A stretch of DNA of 64,000 nucleotides from Pseudoclavibacter sp. AY1H1 (GTDB lineage Bacteria > Actinomycetota > Actinomycetes > Actinomycetales > Microbacteriaceae), in contig NZ_PSXX01000010.1 in assembly GCF_002931055.1 (NCBI RefSeq), forward strand, positions 62,001-126,000, read 5' to 3'. The notes beneath the pieces are model-generated. The model worked only from the letters and a program-made list of their open reading frames with translations, did no database searches and was not told the origin of the DNA. The position numbers were made by a program, and so were the translations under genes. This document shows, in pieces, positions 49,129 to 57,172 of the stretch. Every line of letters begins with the position of its first letter. The stretch's first letter is position 1.

Positions 49129-50373
49129 GTGACCTCCAACTGGGCCGGGAACATCACCTTCGAGGCGGAGCAGATCGCCACCCCCACGAGCACGGCCGAG
49201 GTCAGCGAGGTGGTGCGGGCCGCGGTGGCCGGCGGGCACTCGGTGCGCGCGCTCGGCAGTGGGCACTCGTTCAACCGCATAGCGGACACGGGCGGCGTGC
49301 AGGTCTCGACGCGCGGCCTGCGCAGCCCGCTCCGCATCGACGAGGACCGGCGGTGGGTGTCCATCGGAGCGGGCACCCGCTACGGCGAGCTCGCGATCGA
49401 CCTCGCCGAACACGGCCTGGCGCTCGCGAACCTCGCCTCCCTCCCGCACATCTCCATCGCCGGCGCGGTCGCCACGGGAACGCACGGCTCCGGCAACACC
49501 AACCGGAGCCTCGCGGCAGCCGTCGCCGCCATCGAGTTCGTCGCCGGCGATGGGGATGTCGTCGTGCTCGAGCGGGGAGACGAGGGGTTCGACGGGGCCG
49601 TCGTGTCGCTTGGCGCTCTCGGCGTCGTCACGCGCATCCGCCTCGACGTCGTGCCCCACTTCGAGGTGCGGCAGCGCGTCTTCGAGAACCTGCCGTTCGC
49701 GGCGCTGCTCGAGAACTTCGACGAGATCACGGGCGCCGGGTACAGCGTGAGCGCCTTCACGACGTGGGCGGAGCCCGAGCTCATCGACCAGGTGTGGGTG
49801 AAACAGCTCGCGAGCGAGGTGGCACCTGGCGACTTCTTCGGCGCAACACCCGCCACCGAGGCGATGCACCCCATCCGCGGCGTCTCCGCCGTGGCCTGCA
49901 GCGAGCAGTTCGGCGTCGCCGGCCCCTGGTACGAGCGCCTGCCGCACTTCAAGCTCGAGTTCCAGCCCTCCAACGGCGCCGAGCTGCAGAGCGAGTACCT
50001 CATCCCACGGCTTCGGGCACAGGATGCGCTGCTCGCGCTCGCGGGCATCGCCGACCGCATCCGCCCCCACCTGCTGGTCAACGAGGTGCGGACGGTCGCG
50101 CGCGACTCGCTGTGGCTGAGCCCCATGCACGGCAACGACGTCGTCGGCCTGCACTTCACGTGGAAGCAGGACCCGGAGGTCGCCGAGCTGCTGCCGCTGC
50201 TCGACGAGATCTTCGCGCCGCTCGGCGGGCGCCCCCACTGGGGCAAGGTGTTCGATGAGCGCGTGAAGGCCTCGGAACTGTACCCGCGCTTCGCCGACTT
50301 CCGGAAGCTCGTCGAACGCTACGACCCCAGCGGCGTCTTCGCGAACGACTTCACGCGGCGCGTGCTGCGGTAG
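49129..50373 (+). CDS. aldO: Alditol (xylitol/sorbitol) oxidase
   Basis: A 414-residue flavoprotein of the vanillyl-alcohol oxidase group, strongly like Streptomyces AldO. It shares 'NWAGNITFEAEQIATP', 'ASLPHISIAGAVATGTHGSG', 'CSEQFGVAGPWYERLPHFKL' and 'RPHWGKVFDERV'. The covalent FAD attachment histidine is H46 in 'GSGHSFNRIADT', the same position as in AldO. It oxidises the C1 hydroxyl of polyols with O2 to give an aldose and hydrogen peroxide. GTG at 49129 was chosen by alignment with AldO; the frame is open to 48823. No polyol transporter or catalase lies next to it. Confidence 0.88.
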   Translation: MTSNWAGNITFEAEQIATPTSTAEVSEVVRAAVAGGHSVRALGSGHSFNRIADTGGVQVSTRGLRSPLRIDEDRRWVSIGAGTRYGELAIDLAEHGLALANLASLPHISIAGAVATGTHGSGNTNRSLAAAVAAIEFVAGDGDVVVLERGDEGFDGAVVSLGALGVVTRIRLDVVPHFEVRQRVFENLPFAALLENFDEITGAGYSVSAFTTWAEPELIDQVWVKQLASEVAPGDFFGATPATEAMHPIRGVSAVACSEQFGVAGPWYERLPHFKLEFQPSNGAELQSEYLIPRLRAQDALLALAGIADRIRPHLLVNEVRTVARDSLWLSPMHGNDVVGLHFTWKQDPEVAELLPLLDEIFAPLGGRPHWGKVFDERVKASELYPRFADFRKLVERYDPSGVFANDFTRRVLR

Positions 50374-50402
50374 GTGGCGCCGCCAACTCGCGTGATCAAA
50401 CG

Positions 50403-50453
50403 CGACTTCCGGGGCCCTTGCTGGCGGATGCGCGTGATCGGTCCCGGAAGTCG
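50403..50453. repeat. Inverted repeat with CGACTTCCGGG arms
   Basis: CGACTTCCGGG (50403-50413) pairs perfectly with 50443-50453. A direct repeat CGCGTGATC lies at 50390-50398 and 50431-50439. It shares the word CGACTTCCG with the glxD hairpin at 48194. It may end the aldO transcript. Confidence 0.65.
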
Positions 50454-50500
50454 GCCGGAGTCTGGGTGAGCCAGAGTCGGCGCTGACCCATCTGGCCCCC

Positions 50501-50543
50501 TTGCGTTCTCACTCGATCGTGCTAATTTACATTTGTAAATTAG
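50501..50543 (+). promoter_or_regulatory. TetR promoter with perfect palindromic operator
   Basis: TTGCGT (50501) and TAATTT (50523) with a 16-bp spacer give a promoter. CTAATTTACA-TT-TGTAAATTAG (50522-50543) is a perfect 10-bp inverted repeat over the -10, strikingly AT-rich for this genome. It is the presumed autoregulatory site. Confidence 0.8.
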
Positions 50544-50561
50544 ATCTGATCGAGGAGTGCC

Positions 50562-51236
50562 GTGACCCAGGAAGATGCGAGGTTCGTCCGTTCGCGGGCG
50601 GCGCTCGTCGCAGCCGTCGTCGAACTGCTGGATGAGGGGACGGATGCGGCGCAGCTCAGCATCACCGACATCGTTGGTCGCGCAGGAGTGAGCCGCCCCA
50701 CCTTCTACAAGCACTTCGACGACACCGCCGCCCTCATCCGCGAGGCTGCGCTGCGGCGTCTGCAGTCGGCGTTCGACCGCATCCCGAGCGTCGGCGACGA
50801 CCCCTCGTGGCCGACCTTCGTGCGGGGCACGCTGCGCGCCCTGCTCGGCGAGCTCGCCGCCGACGCGCCCTTCTACCGGGCGGCGCTCGAGAGCAGCTTC
50901 GGTCTCCTCACGGGCGACATCATCGCCTACCTCGCGACGCGCCTGCTCGAGTCGTCGCCGCTCGGCCCCGTCATCCGCCGCCGCCGCGGTCCCGACACCC
51001 CGCAGGATCGCGCCGAGTTCCTCGCGGCCGGCGCGATGTGGCACGTCACGAGGTGGCTCTTCGCCGCCGCTGAGGTCGCGACCCCGGCCGAGGCGACCAC
51101 GGCTGCCGGCACGGCAGCGGATGCACGCGCATCCATCGACGAGCTCGTCGAACGCCTCTCCTCCCTGCTTCTCGCATCCTCCGGCGCGACTGTCGCCGAG
51201 CTTGACGCCCTCCGCGTCGAGCACGCTCGCTCATAG
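50562..51236 (+). CDS. TetR-family transcriptional regulator
   Basis: A 224-residue repressor. Residues 8-60 form the helix-turn-helix ('SITDIVGRAGVSRPTFYKHF'); the rest is a helical ligand domain with no recognisable pocket motif. GTG at 50562 follows GAGGAG. The strong palindrome over its own promoter and the YhgE/Pip gene starting 14 bp after its stop indicate a two-gene autoregulated unit. TetR-YhgE pairs are common in actinobacteria and often control export of lipids or toxic compounds. Confidence 0.9.
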   Translation: MTQEDARFVRSRAALVAAVVELLDEGTDAAQLSITDIVGRAGVSRPTFYKHFDDTAALIREAALRRLQSAFDRIPSVGDDPSWPTFVRGTLRALLGELAADAPFYRAALESSFGLLTGDIIAYLATRLLESSPLGPVIRRRRGPDTPQDRAEFLAAGAMWHVTRWLFAAAEVATPAEATTAAGTAADARASIDELVERLSSLLLASSGATVAELDALRVEHARS

Positions 51237-51250
51237 GACTCCCCACGCCC

Positions 51251-53731
51251 ATGCGTTCCTTCTCCCTCCCCGACTTCGTGCGCACGCACCGGCGGACGCT
51301 CGTCGTCATCGTCGGCATCATGCTCATCCCCCTCATCTACGCGGGCTCGCTGATCTGGTCGAACGAGGACCCGACGCACCGCCTCGACCACATCAACGCC
51401 GCGATCGTGAACAGCGACCAGGCCGCGACGCCCGCAAAGACGACCGACGGCGAGCCCGCCGAGCCCGTCGACCTCGGCGCGACGCTCACCGAGAAGCTCG
51501 TCGACAGCACCGAGTCGAACAACTTCAGCTGGCACGAGATGTCGGCGGACGAGGCGCAGAGCGCGCTCGAGTCCGGCCAGGTGCTCGCCGTGCTCGACAT
51601 TCCGTCGGGCTTCTCGGCGGCAGCGGTCTCCGCGGCCGGCGATGACCCGCTCGATGCGGCGATCGCCCGCCTCTCCATCACCACCAACGACGGCGCGAAC
51701 ATCATCGTCGGCAACATCGCGTCGACGGTCGGCACCACGGTCGCCGACGAGCTCGCCGCCGAGGTCTCCGACGAGTACCTCCGCAACGTCTACGTGGGCT
51801 TCACCGACATCCACGAGAGCGTCTCGGAGGCTGCCGACGGCGCGACCGAGCTCAACGACGGCGCCGAGCAGGCGCGCACGGGGTCCGGTGAGCTGGTGGT
51901 CGGTCTCGGGCAGCTGCGTGAGGGCGGCCTCGCGCTCGCCGACGGCAGCGCGACCCTCGCCGATGGGGCGACCCAGGTGGATGCGGGGGTGCAGCAGCTC
52001 AACACCGGCCTCGTCACCGCCAACTCGGGTGCCCAGCAGCTCAGCTCCGGCGCCGCTGACGCGAACACGGGCGCGCAGCAGCTCAGCGCGGGCGCGGCCA
52101 GCGCGAACGGCGGCGCGCAGGAGCTCAGCACGGGGCTGGGCACGGCGAGCTCCGGCGCGCAGCTCCTCAGCGATGGACTCGCGGAGCTGTCCACGGCCGC
52201 CACCGACCTGCCAGGGAAGGTCACCGCCCTCACATCTGGTGCCACGGCGCTCGACACAGGGGCGACAGCTCTTGCCGGTGGAGTGGACACCGCCTTGACC
52301 GGAGCCGAGACACTCAACGGCGGGGCGTCGCAGCTGGCGTCGAGCACCAGCGAGCTCTCGGGCGACGTCGACTCGCTGCTCTCGAGCTGGGACACGCTCT
52401 CGGACGAGCAGCGCAAGGAGCAGATCACGCAGCTCTCCGAATCCGCCCAAGCCGCAAACACGCAAGCTGCGGGGCTCAGCGCCGGTATGACGGGCCTGGT
52501 CGGCGACGCGGCGGCCGGTACGGGGCTCAGCTTCCTCCAGTCGAAGTCGGCAGACCTCGCGGCCGGTGCAACCCAGCTCTCCGGATCCGTCGCGCCGCTC
52601 AGCGGCAAGGCCGACGAGCTCGTCGCGGCGATCTCGACGGCTTCGACGAAGTCCGCAGAACTCGCGGCTGGCGCTTCGCAGCTCTCATCCGGCGCGTCGA
52701 CGCTCGCGACAGGCACGCAGTCGCTCGCCGACGGCGCAGCCACGTTGGCGACGGGCACGCAGTCCCTCGCCGATGGCGCATCCACGCTCGCGACGGGAAC
52801 GCAGACGCTCTCGGCTGGTGCATCCACCCTCGCGCAGTCGACGCCGCAGCTCGCCTCCGGCGCGACGCAGCTCGAGCAGGGCGCGACGACGCTCGCCGAC
52901 GGGACGGCCGACGCGGAGTCGGGCGGCACCGAGCTGAACGACGGCATCACGCAGCTCGCGGACGGCAGCAAGACCCTCGCCGACGGCCTCGACGACGGGG
53001 TCTCCGACATCCCCAGCTACACGGATGCGCAGGCCGACCACCTCGCCGGGGTCACGTCGACGCCCGTGGAGATCACGAAGACCCGCCTCAACGAGGTGCC
53101 GGCATACGGCTACGGTCTCGCGCCGTACTTCATGACGCTCGGCCTCTGGGTCGGCGCGCTCGCCTTCTACCTGATGTTCCCGCCGCTGCGGGAGCGGCTC
53201 GTGCTCGGCCGCCAGCCGGCGATCGTCGTGGCACTGCGCAGCTTCGCACCCGGTGCGATGCTCGGCGCGGCCCAGAGCCTCCTCATGCTCACGATCGTGC
53301 GGTTCGGTCTCGGCCTCGAGCCGGCGAACATGCTCGGGCTCGTCGCGCTCGCGCTGCTCACGAGCGTCACGTTCGTCGCCGTCAACCAGGCCTTCAACGC
53401 GCTGCTCGGCCCTCCCGGGCGCTTCCTCGCGCTCATCATGATCGTGCTCCAGCTCTCTTCGGCCGGCGGCACCTACCCGGTCGAGACGGCGCCCGCGTTC
53501 TTCCAGCTGATCCACTCCTGGCTGCCGCTGAACTACGCCGTCACGGCGTTCCGCTCACTCGTGGCCGGCGGGTCGATCGGCATCGGCGAGGCGTACGGGA
53601 TGCTCACCGTCTGGCTCGTTGCCGCCCTCGCGCTCACCACCCTGTCGATCGCGCTCAAGCGGCGCCGGGAGCGGCTCAAGCCAGCGGCGGCCCCGGCGGC
53701 GGCTGTTTCGGAGCCGGTTGCGGTTCGGTAG
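51251..53731 (+). CDS. YhgE/Pip-domain membrane protein
   Basis: An 826-residue membrane protein. One N-terminal helix ('RTLVVIVGIMLIPLIYAGSL') leads into a long extracytoplasmic region. Residues about 180-590 consist of dozens of short repeats of the form L-x-x-G-A-x-x-L ('ASTLATGTQSLADGAATLAT'), predicted to form a long helical or coiled rod. The C-terminal part has about six helices of the ABC2-type ('APYFMTLGLWVGALAFYLMF', 'ALLGPPGRFLALIMIVLQLS'). Relatives include phage infection protein and type VII secretion-related proteins. The last residues ('AAVSEPVAVR') are copied in the repeat island downstream. Confidence 0.87.
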   Translation: MRSFSLPDFVRTHRRTLVVIVGIMLIPLIYAGSLIWSNEDPTHRLDHINAAIVNSDQAATPAKTTDGEPAEPVDLGATLTEKLVDSTESNNFSWHEMSADEAQSALESGQVLAVLDIPSGFSAAAVSAAGDDPLDAAIARLSITTNDGANIIVGNIASTVGTTVADELAAEVSDEYLRNVYVGFTDIHESVSEAADGATELNDGAEQARTGSGELVVGLGQLREGGLALADGSATLADGATQVDAGVQQLNTGLVTANSGAQQLSSGAADANTGAQQLSAGAASANGGAQELSTGLGTASSGAQLLSDGLAELSTAATDLPGKVTALTSGATALDTGATALAGGVDTALTGAETLNGGASQLASSTSELSGDVDSLLSSWDTLSDEQRKEQITQLSESAQAANTQAAGLSAGMTGLVGDAAAGTGLSFLQSKSADLAAGATQLSGSVAPLSGKADELVAAISTASTKSAELAAGASQLSSGASTLATGTQSLADGAATLATGTQSLADGASTLATGTQTLSAGASTLAQSTPQLASGATQLEQGATTLADGTADAESGGTELNDGITQLADGSKTLADGLDDGVSDIPSYTDAQADHLAGVTSTPVEITKTRLNEVPAYGYGLAPYFMTLGLWVGALAFYLMFPPLRERLVLGRQPAIVVALRSFAPGAMLGAAQSLLMLTIVRFGLGLEPANMLGLVALALLTSVTFVAVNQAFNALLGPPGRFLALIMIVLQLSSAGGTYPVETAPAFFQLIHSWLPLNYAVTAFRSLVAGGSIGIGEAYGMLTVWLVAALALTTLSIALKRRRERLKPAAAPAAAVSEPVAVR

Positions 53732-54457
53732 TTGTCGGCGGGCGAGCGTCTCGTCCGCTCTCCTACCGTGTTCGGGATGGTTGTAACGCTTCGGGATGGC
53801 TTGCAAGCCATCCCGAAGCGTAGAACCCACCCGGAAACTGCTCGCGGGGTTCGTGGGGCCGGTCGGGCCAGCGGGGGCCCGCAGGGATCGGTCGGGGCCG
53901 CGGGGTTCGGTCGGGCTCGCGTTGCGTGCGCTCTCCTGCCGTGTTCGGGATGGCTTTGACGCTTTGGGATGGGGTGCAAGCCATCCCGAAGCGTAGAACC
54001 CACCCGGAAACTGCTCTCGGGGTTCGTGGGGCCGGTCGGCCCAGCGGGGGCCCGCAGGGATCAGTCGGTCTCGCCGGCTTCGCGGGGCTCGTGGGGGCTC
54101 AGGCCAGCGGCGGCCCGGCCGCAGTTTCGGAACCGGTTGCGGTTCGGTAGTCGTCGGCGGGCGCGCGTCTCGTGCGCTCTCCTGCCGTGTTCGGGATGGC
54201 TTTGACGCTTTGGGATGGGGTGCAAGCCATCCCGAAGCGTGGAACCCACCCGGAAACTGCTCTCGGGGGCCGCGGGGCTCGGTCGGGTCCGCGGGGTTCG
54301 GTCGGGCGCGCGTTTCGTCCGCTTTCCTACCGTGTTCGGGATGGCTTTGACGCTTCGGGATGGAGTGCAAGCCATCCCGAGGCGTGGAACCCACCCGGAG
54401 ACTGCTCGCCGGGGCCGCGGGGCCGCGGGGGCCGCGCCGGCCCGGGGAAGCGCAGGG
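53732..54457. repeat. Palindrome island 4, includes a copy of the upstream gene's 3' end
   Basis: Four units of about 95 bp (near 53758, 53935, 54180 and 54325) contain TGTTCGGGATGG, then a palindrome, then CGTRGAACCCACCCGGARAC. The first palindrome, 53787-53820, is perfect with 17-bp arms (CGCTTCGGGATGGCTTG) and no loop; later copies have decayed left arms (near 53958, 54204, 54348). Segment 54106-54155 repeats the last ~50 bp of the YhgE gene including its stop. Open frames here are repeat artefacts. GPP34 is convergent at the other side. Confidence 0.88.
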
Positions 54458-55183
54458 CTAGCTGTTCGCTGCGTTCGCGTTGGCGGCGACGCTCGCGGCG
54501 ACGGCGGCGTTGATGGTGATCGCGTTCATGGTGCGCGAGACCGCCGAGCTCGCGGCGGCAGCTCCCCAGTCGCCGGCCTCGAGTGCCTTCGCTCGGTTGA
54601 TCACTTCGGTTTCCCACGGGAGCTCTCGGTGCAGGGTGGGCAGCGAGCCGCTCGCGGAGAGCAGCGCCGCGAGTGCGGCGGTGCGGGCGTCGGGCTCGGC
54701 GCCGTCGATGAGCACGGCTTGGACTCGGCTCATGAGTGCGGCTCGTCGGCCCGTGTCGCCCAGACTGATGGTGGTCTTGGGGATGAACCCGAACGTCTTG
54801 CCCTGCTCGCGGTGCAGGTCGCCACGGAAGATGAGGCTCTCCAGCAGCTGGCCGCGCAGCTGGGGGCCGATGGACGCGAGCATGCCCTGCACCTCGCGCC
54901 GCTTCCCGTCGGAGTACTCCCACGCGCCCCGGAGGATCTCGTCCTCCGGCGCCGTCTCACCCACGGAGAGCACCAGGGTCCCGCGCAGGCCGGCCTTCTC
55001 GATAGCGACCTGGTCGTTCAGGGCCAGCTCGGTGAGCACGGCACCGGCGAGCACGTAGAAGAGGGTGCCTTCGCCGCCGATCGTTCCGTCGTCTGGATTG
55101 AAGAGCAGCAGCAGCAGATCTTCGGCGAGCAGCGGCTTCGCTTCCTCGGGGCCGATGGTCGGGATGTGGTCGGGCTGTTCCAT
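54458..55183 (-). CDS. GPP34 (GOLPH3/VPS74-like) family protein
   Basis: A 241-residue soluble, mostly helical protein. 'KPLLAEDLLLLLFNPDDGTI' near the N-terminus and 'YVLAGAVLTELALNDQVAIE' are GOLPH3-family signatures, and 'LLESLIFRGDLHREQGKTFG' follows. Eukaryotic members bind phosphatidylinositol-4-phosphate at the Golgi; bacterial members are common in actinobacteria but their role is not established. An Ala/Asn-rich C-terminal tail ends in 'VAASVAANANAANS'. The ATG at 55183 follows AGGGGGA. The gene ends at the last copy of palindrome island 4. Confidence 0.83.
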   Translation of the reverse strand: MEQPDHIPTIGPEEAKPLLAEDLLLLLFNPDDGTIGGEGTLFYVLAGAVLTELALNDQVAIEKAGLRGTLVLSVGETAPEDEILRGAWEYSDGKRREVQGMLASIGPQLRGQLLESLIFRGDLHREQGKTFGFIPKTTISLGDTGRRAALMSRVQAVLIDGAEPDARTAALAALLSASGSLPTLHRELPWETEVINRAKALEAGDWGAAAASSAVSRTMNAITINAAVAASVAANANAANS

Positions 55184-55238
55184 GGTTCCCCCTGGCAGGT
55201 GCGCGAGTCGTCGTGCCGGCCAAGGTACCAGCCGAGGC

Positions 55239-55898
55239 TCAGCCCTCCGCGCGGTCTCCGTACGCCGTGACGGAGAGGAAACGCGCCGGGAGCTCGATGA
55301 GCTCCTCCGGGCCGTGGGGGCCCTCGCCGTCGAACTGCAGGGTGTCGCCGGGGCCCATCTCGTAGCGCGCGTCCCCGTGCCCGTAGGCCATGCGGCCCTC
55401 GAGCATGTAGAGCAGCTCGGTGCCCGGATGCTGGAAGAGGGGGAACACCTCGCTCGCCTCGGTCAGCGTCACGAGCACCGCCTCCATGCGCTTGTGCTGG
55501 CCGCGCAGGGCGCCGAGGAGCTCGTAGAGGTGGCCGGATCGGGAGCCGCGGCGCACGATCTGCGCCCCGTGGCCTGCCGGCACGTAGACGGCCTCCCTGT
55601 CGGAGTCGACGCCGCGGAAGAGGGCGGTGACGGGCACGTCGAGGCCGTGCGCGAGGCGGCCGAGGGTGGTGAGGCTGCAGGAGGTGAGGGCGTTCTCGAT
55701 CTTCGAGAGCATGGCCTTGGAGATGCCGACCTTGTCGGCCATCTCGGCGACCGACATCCCGGTCGCGAGGCGGTACGCGCGCACCTGGATGGCGATGGCA
55801 CGCTCGAGGTCGCCCGGCTGCGGTCCGACCGTGGCCGGGTCGACCTCGCGGTGCACGGAGCCCACGCCGATCTCGTCGTGGTCGTGTGCGTCGCTCAT
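55239..55898 (-). CDS. XRE-cupin transcriptional regulator
   Basis: A 219-residue regulator. Residues 38-92 form the helix-turn-helix ('KVGISKAMLSKIENA'); the C-terminal half is a cupin with 'HPGTELLYMLEGRMAYGHGD' and 'MGPGDTLQFDGEGPHGPEEL', likely binding a small ligand or metal. Such regulators control catabolic or detoxification genes. The ATG at 55898 follows CGGAGG; a longer open frame to 56552 is a shadow of the opposite gene. Its target is not evident; the membrane-protein and ferritin genes are divergent, 93 bp away. Confidence 0.87.
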   Translation of the reverse strand: MSDAHDHDEIGVGSVHREVDPATVGPQPGDLERAIAIQVRAYRLATGMSVAEMADKVGISKAMLSKIENALTSCSLTTLGRLAHGLDVPVTALFRGVDSDREAVYVPAGHGAQIVRRGSRSGHLYELLGALRGQHKRMEAVLVTLTEASEVFPLFQHPGTELLYMLEGRMAYGHGDARYEMGPGDTLQFDGEGPHGPEELIELPARFLSVTAYGDRAEG

Positions 55899-55978
55899 GC
55901 AGCCTCCGGGGTTCCGTTCAAGCCTAGCTTTCGCCGACCGGCCCGCCCGCGTCGTTTGGTGTTGGGCGCGCCTGGCTC

Positions 55979-55984
55979 TAGCGT
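55979..55984 (+). promoter_or_regulatory. Leaderless -10 element (TAGCGT) of the membrane protein gene
   Basis: TAGCGTTGCGGTC then ATG at 55992 (7-nt spacing). The 11-mer TAGCGTTGCGG recurs before the ferritin gene. Confidence 0.6.
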
Positions 55985-55991
55985 TGCGGTC

Positions 55992-56546
55992 ATGAGCGAG
56001 ACGAGCGCTGGTGCTGACCGTGGCTGGGTCGCGCGCGCCGCGATCAGGGCGGTGCTGCTCGTCATCATCGCCGGGTACCTGGCGTACATGCTGCTGGTGT
56101 TCCCGAACGCGGCTGCCGGATCCGACGTTGATCGCGACTCCGCCGAGGGTGCGCGCCTCGCCGGCACGCTCATCCCGATCGCGTACGCGAGCATCGCGGC
56201 AGCGGTGGTGCTGGGCGTGTGGCTGGCGCTCGATGTGACGAGGGCCATCGCGATGAGCCTGCGAGCGTCGCTGCTGTGGCTTGCCTCGGTCGCCGTCCTG
56301 GCTGCATCCGCCTGCGCAGCGCTGAGCGTCGCCGTCATCGTGGACAGCATCGTCGCGGGGATCGGCGTGGATGCCGACCAGACCAGGTACTGGGGGAGCA
56401 CGGGGGCGATCATCGGGGATGCCTTCGGCCTGACCTGCCTCCCCTTCGTGGCGGCGACCGGTGTCGCCCTGCTCCTGTGGACGATTCGCACCGCGACGAA
56501 ACTTGACCGCCACGCGAAACCTGCCAGGAGTAGCGTTGCGGCGTGA
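55992..56546 (+). CDS. Four-helix membrane protein of unknown function
   Basis: A 184-residue protein with four hydrophobic segments, about 17-38 ('AIRAVLLVIIAGYLAYMLLV'), 57-80, 92-118 and 140-165 ('LPFVATGVALLLW'-like end). An N-terminal soluble tail and a basic C-terminus are present. No family is recognised. It overlaps the ferritin gene start by 4 bp (GTGA), so both are made together. The start ATG at 55992 lacks a Shine-Dalgarno. Confidence 0.65.
   Translation: MSETSAGADRGWVARAAIRAVLLVIIAGYLAYMLLVFPNAAAGSDVDRDSAEGARLAGTLIPIAYASIAAAVVLGVWLALDVTRAIAMSLRASLLWLASVAVLAASACAALSVAVIVDSIVAGIGVDADQTRYWGSTGAIIGDAFGLTCLPFVAATGVALLLWTIRTATKLDRHAKPARSSVAA
56531..56536 (+). promoter_or_regulatory. 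Internal leaderless -10 element (TAGCGT) of the ferritin gene
   Basis: TAGCGTTGCGGC then GTG at 56543 (6-nt spacing). It lies inside the end of the membrane-protein gene and would allow separate ferritin transcription. Confidence 0.55.
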
Positions 56547-57076
56547 CTTCATCTACGTTCAATGACCTTCTGACCGCCCAGATCGGCAACGAGTTCTCGG
56601 CCTCGCAGCAGTACATCGCGATCGCCGTCTGGTTCGACAACCACGACCTCCCGCAGCTCGCGGCGCACTTCTACCAGCAGTCGGTCGAGGAGCGGAACCA
56701 CGCGATGATGCTCGTGCAGTACCGCCTCGACCGCGACCTCGGCGTCACGATCCCCGGCGTCGCCGCGCCGAAGACCGAGTTCGCCGATGTGGTCGAGCCC
56801 ATCGCGCTTGCGCTCGCGCAGGAGCAGGAGGTGACCTCGCAGATCGAGGCGCTGTTCCGCGCTGCGCGTGCTGACGGCGACGCGATCGGCGAGCAGGCGA
56901 TGCTCTGGTTCCTGAAGGAGCAGGTCGAGGAGGTCGCCTCCATGTCGACGCTCGTCACGATCGCGAAGCGCGCCGGCGACAACCTGTTCGACATCGAGAA
57001 CTTCATCGCCCGCGAGACCATCGGCGACAGCGGCCAGGACGCGGACGCGCCTGCGGCGGCAGGCGGCGCGCTCTAG
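56543..57076 (+). CDS. Ferritin (iron storage)
   Basis: A 177-residue four-helix ferritin. The ferroxidase ligands are visible: Glu in 'TAQIGNEFSASQQYIAIAVW', Glu-His in 'QQSVEERNHAMMLVQYRLDR', and Glu in 'LWFLKEQVEEVASMSTLVTI'. The cage stores iron as a mineral after oxidising Fe(II). GTG start at 56543 has its own TAGCGT element. The tail ('GQDADAPAAAGGAL') is Ala/Gly-rich and flexible. It is the second gene of a two-gene unit with a membrane protein of unknown role. Confidence 0.92.
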   Translation: MTSSTFNDLLTAQIGNEFSASQQYIAIAVWFDNHDLPQLAAHFYQQSVEERNHAMMLVQYRLDRDLGVTIPGVAAPKTEFADVVEPIALALAQEQEVTSQIEALFRAARADGDAIGEQAMLWFLKEQVEEVASMSTLVTIAKRAGDNLFDIENFIARETIGDSGQDADAPAAAGGAL

Positions 57077-57116
57077 CAGCCGGCTCGGCCGATCGCGCCG
57101 TCGTCAGACGGCTCGC

Positions 57117-57156
57117 CTCGGGTGGGGGACGCGCGAGGCGTGTCCCCACACCCGAG
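57117..57156. terminator. Convergent hairpin between ferritin and DeoR genes
   Basis: CTCGGGTGGGGGACGC (57117-57132) pairs with GCGTGTCCCCACACCCGAG (57138-57156) with small bulges. It can end both transcripts. Confidence 0.75.
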
Positions 57157-57172
57157 CGCCGATGTGCAGGCG

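Noticed and set aside
51251-53731. Prophage remnant because of the phage infection protein name
   Set aside because: YhgE/Pip proteins are host membrane proteins; no integrase, capsid or att repeat is present.
53732-54400. Small ORFs of 60-110 residues in palindrome island 4
   Set aside because: They begin and end in repeat copies and one only reproduces the copied end of the YhgE gene.
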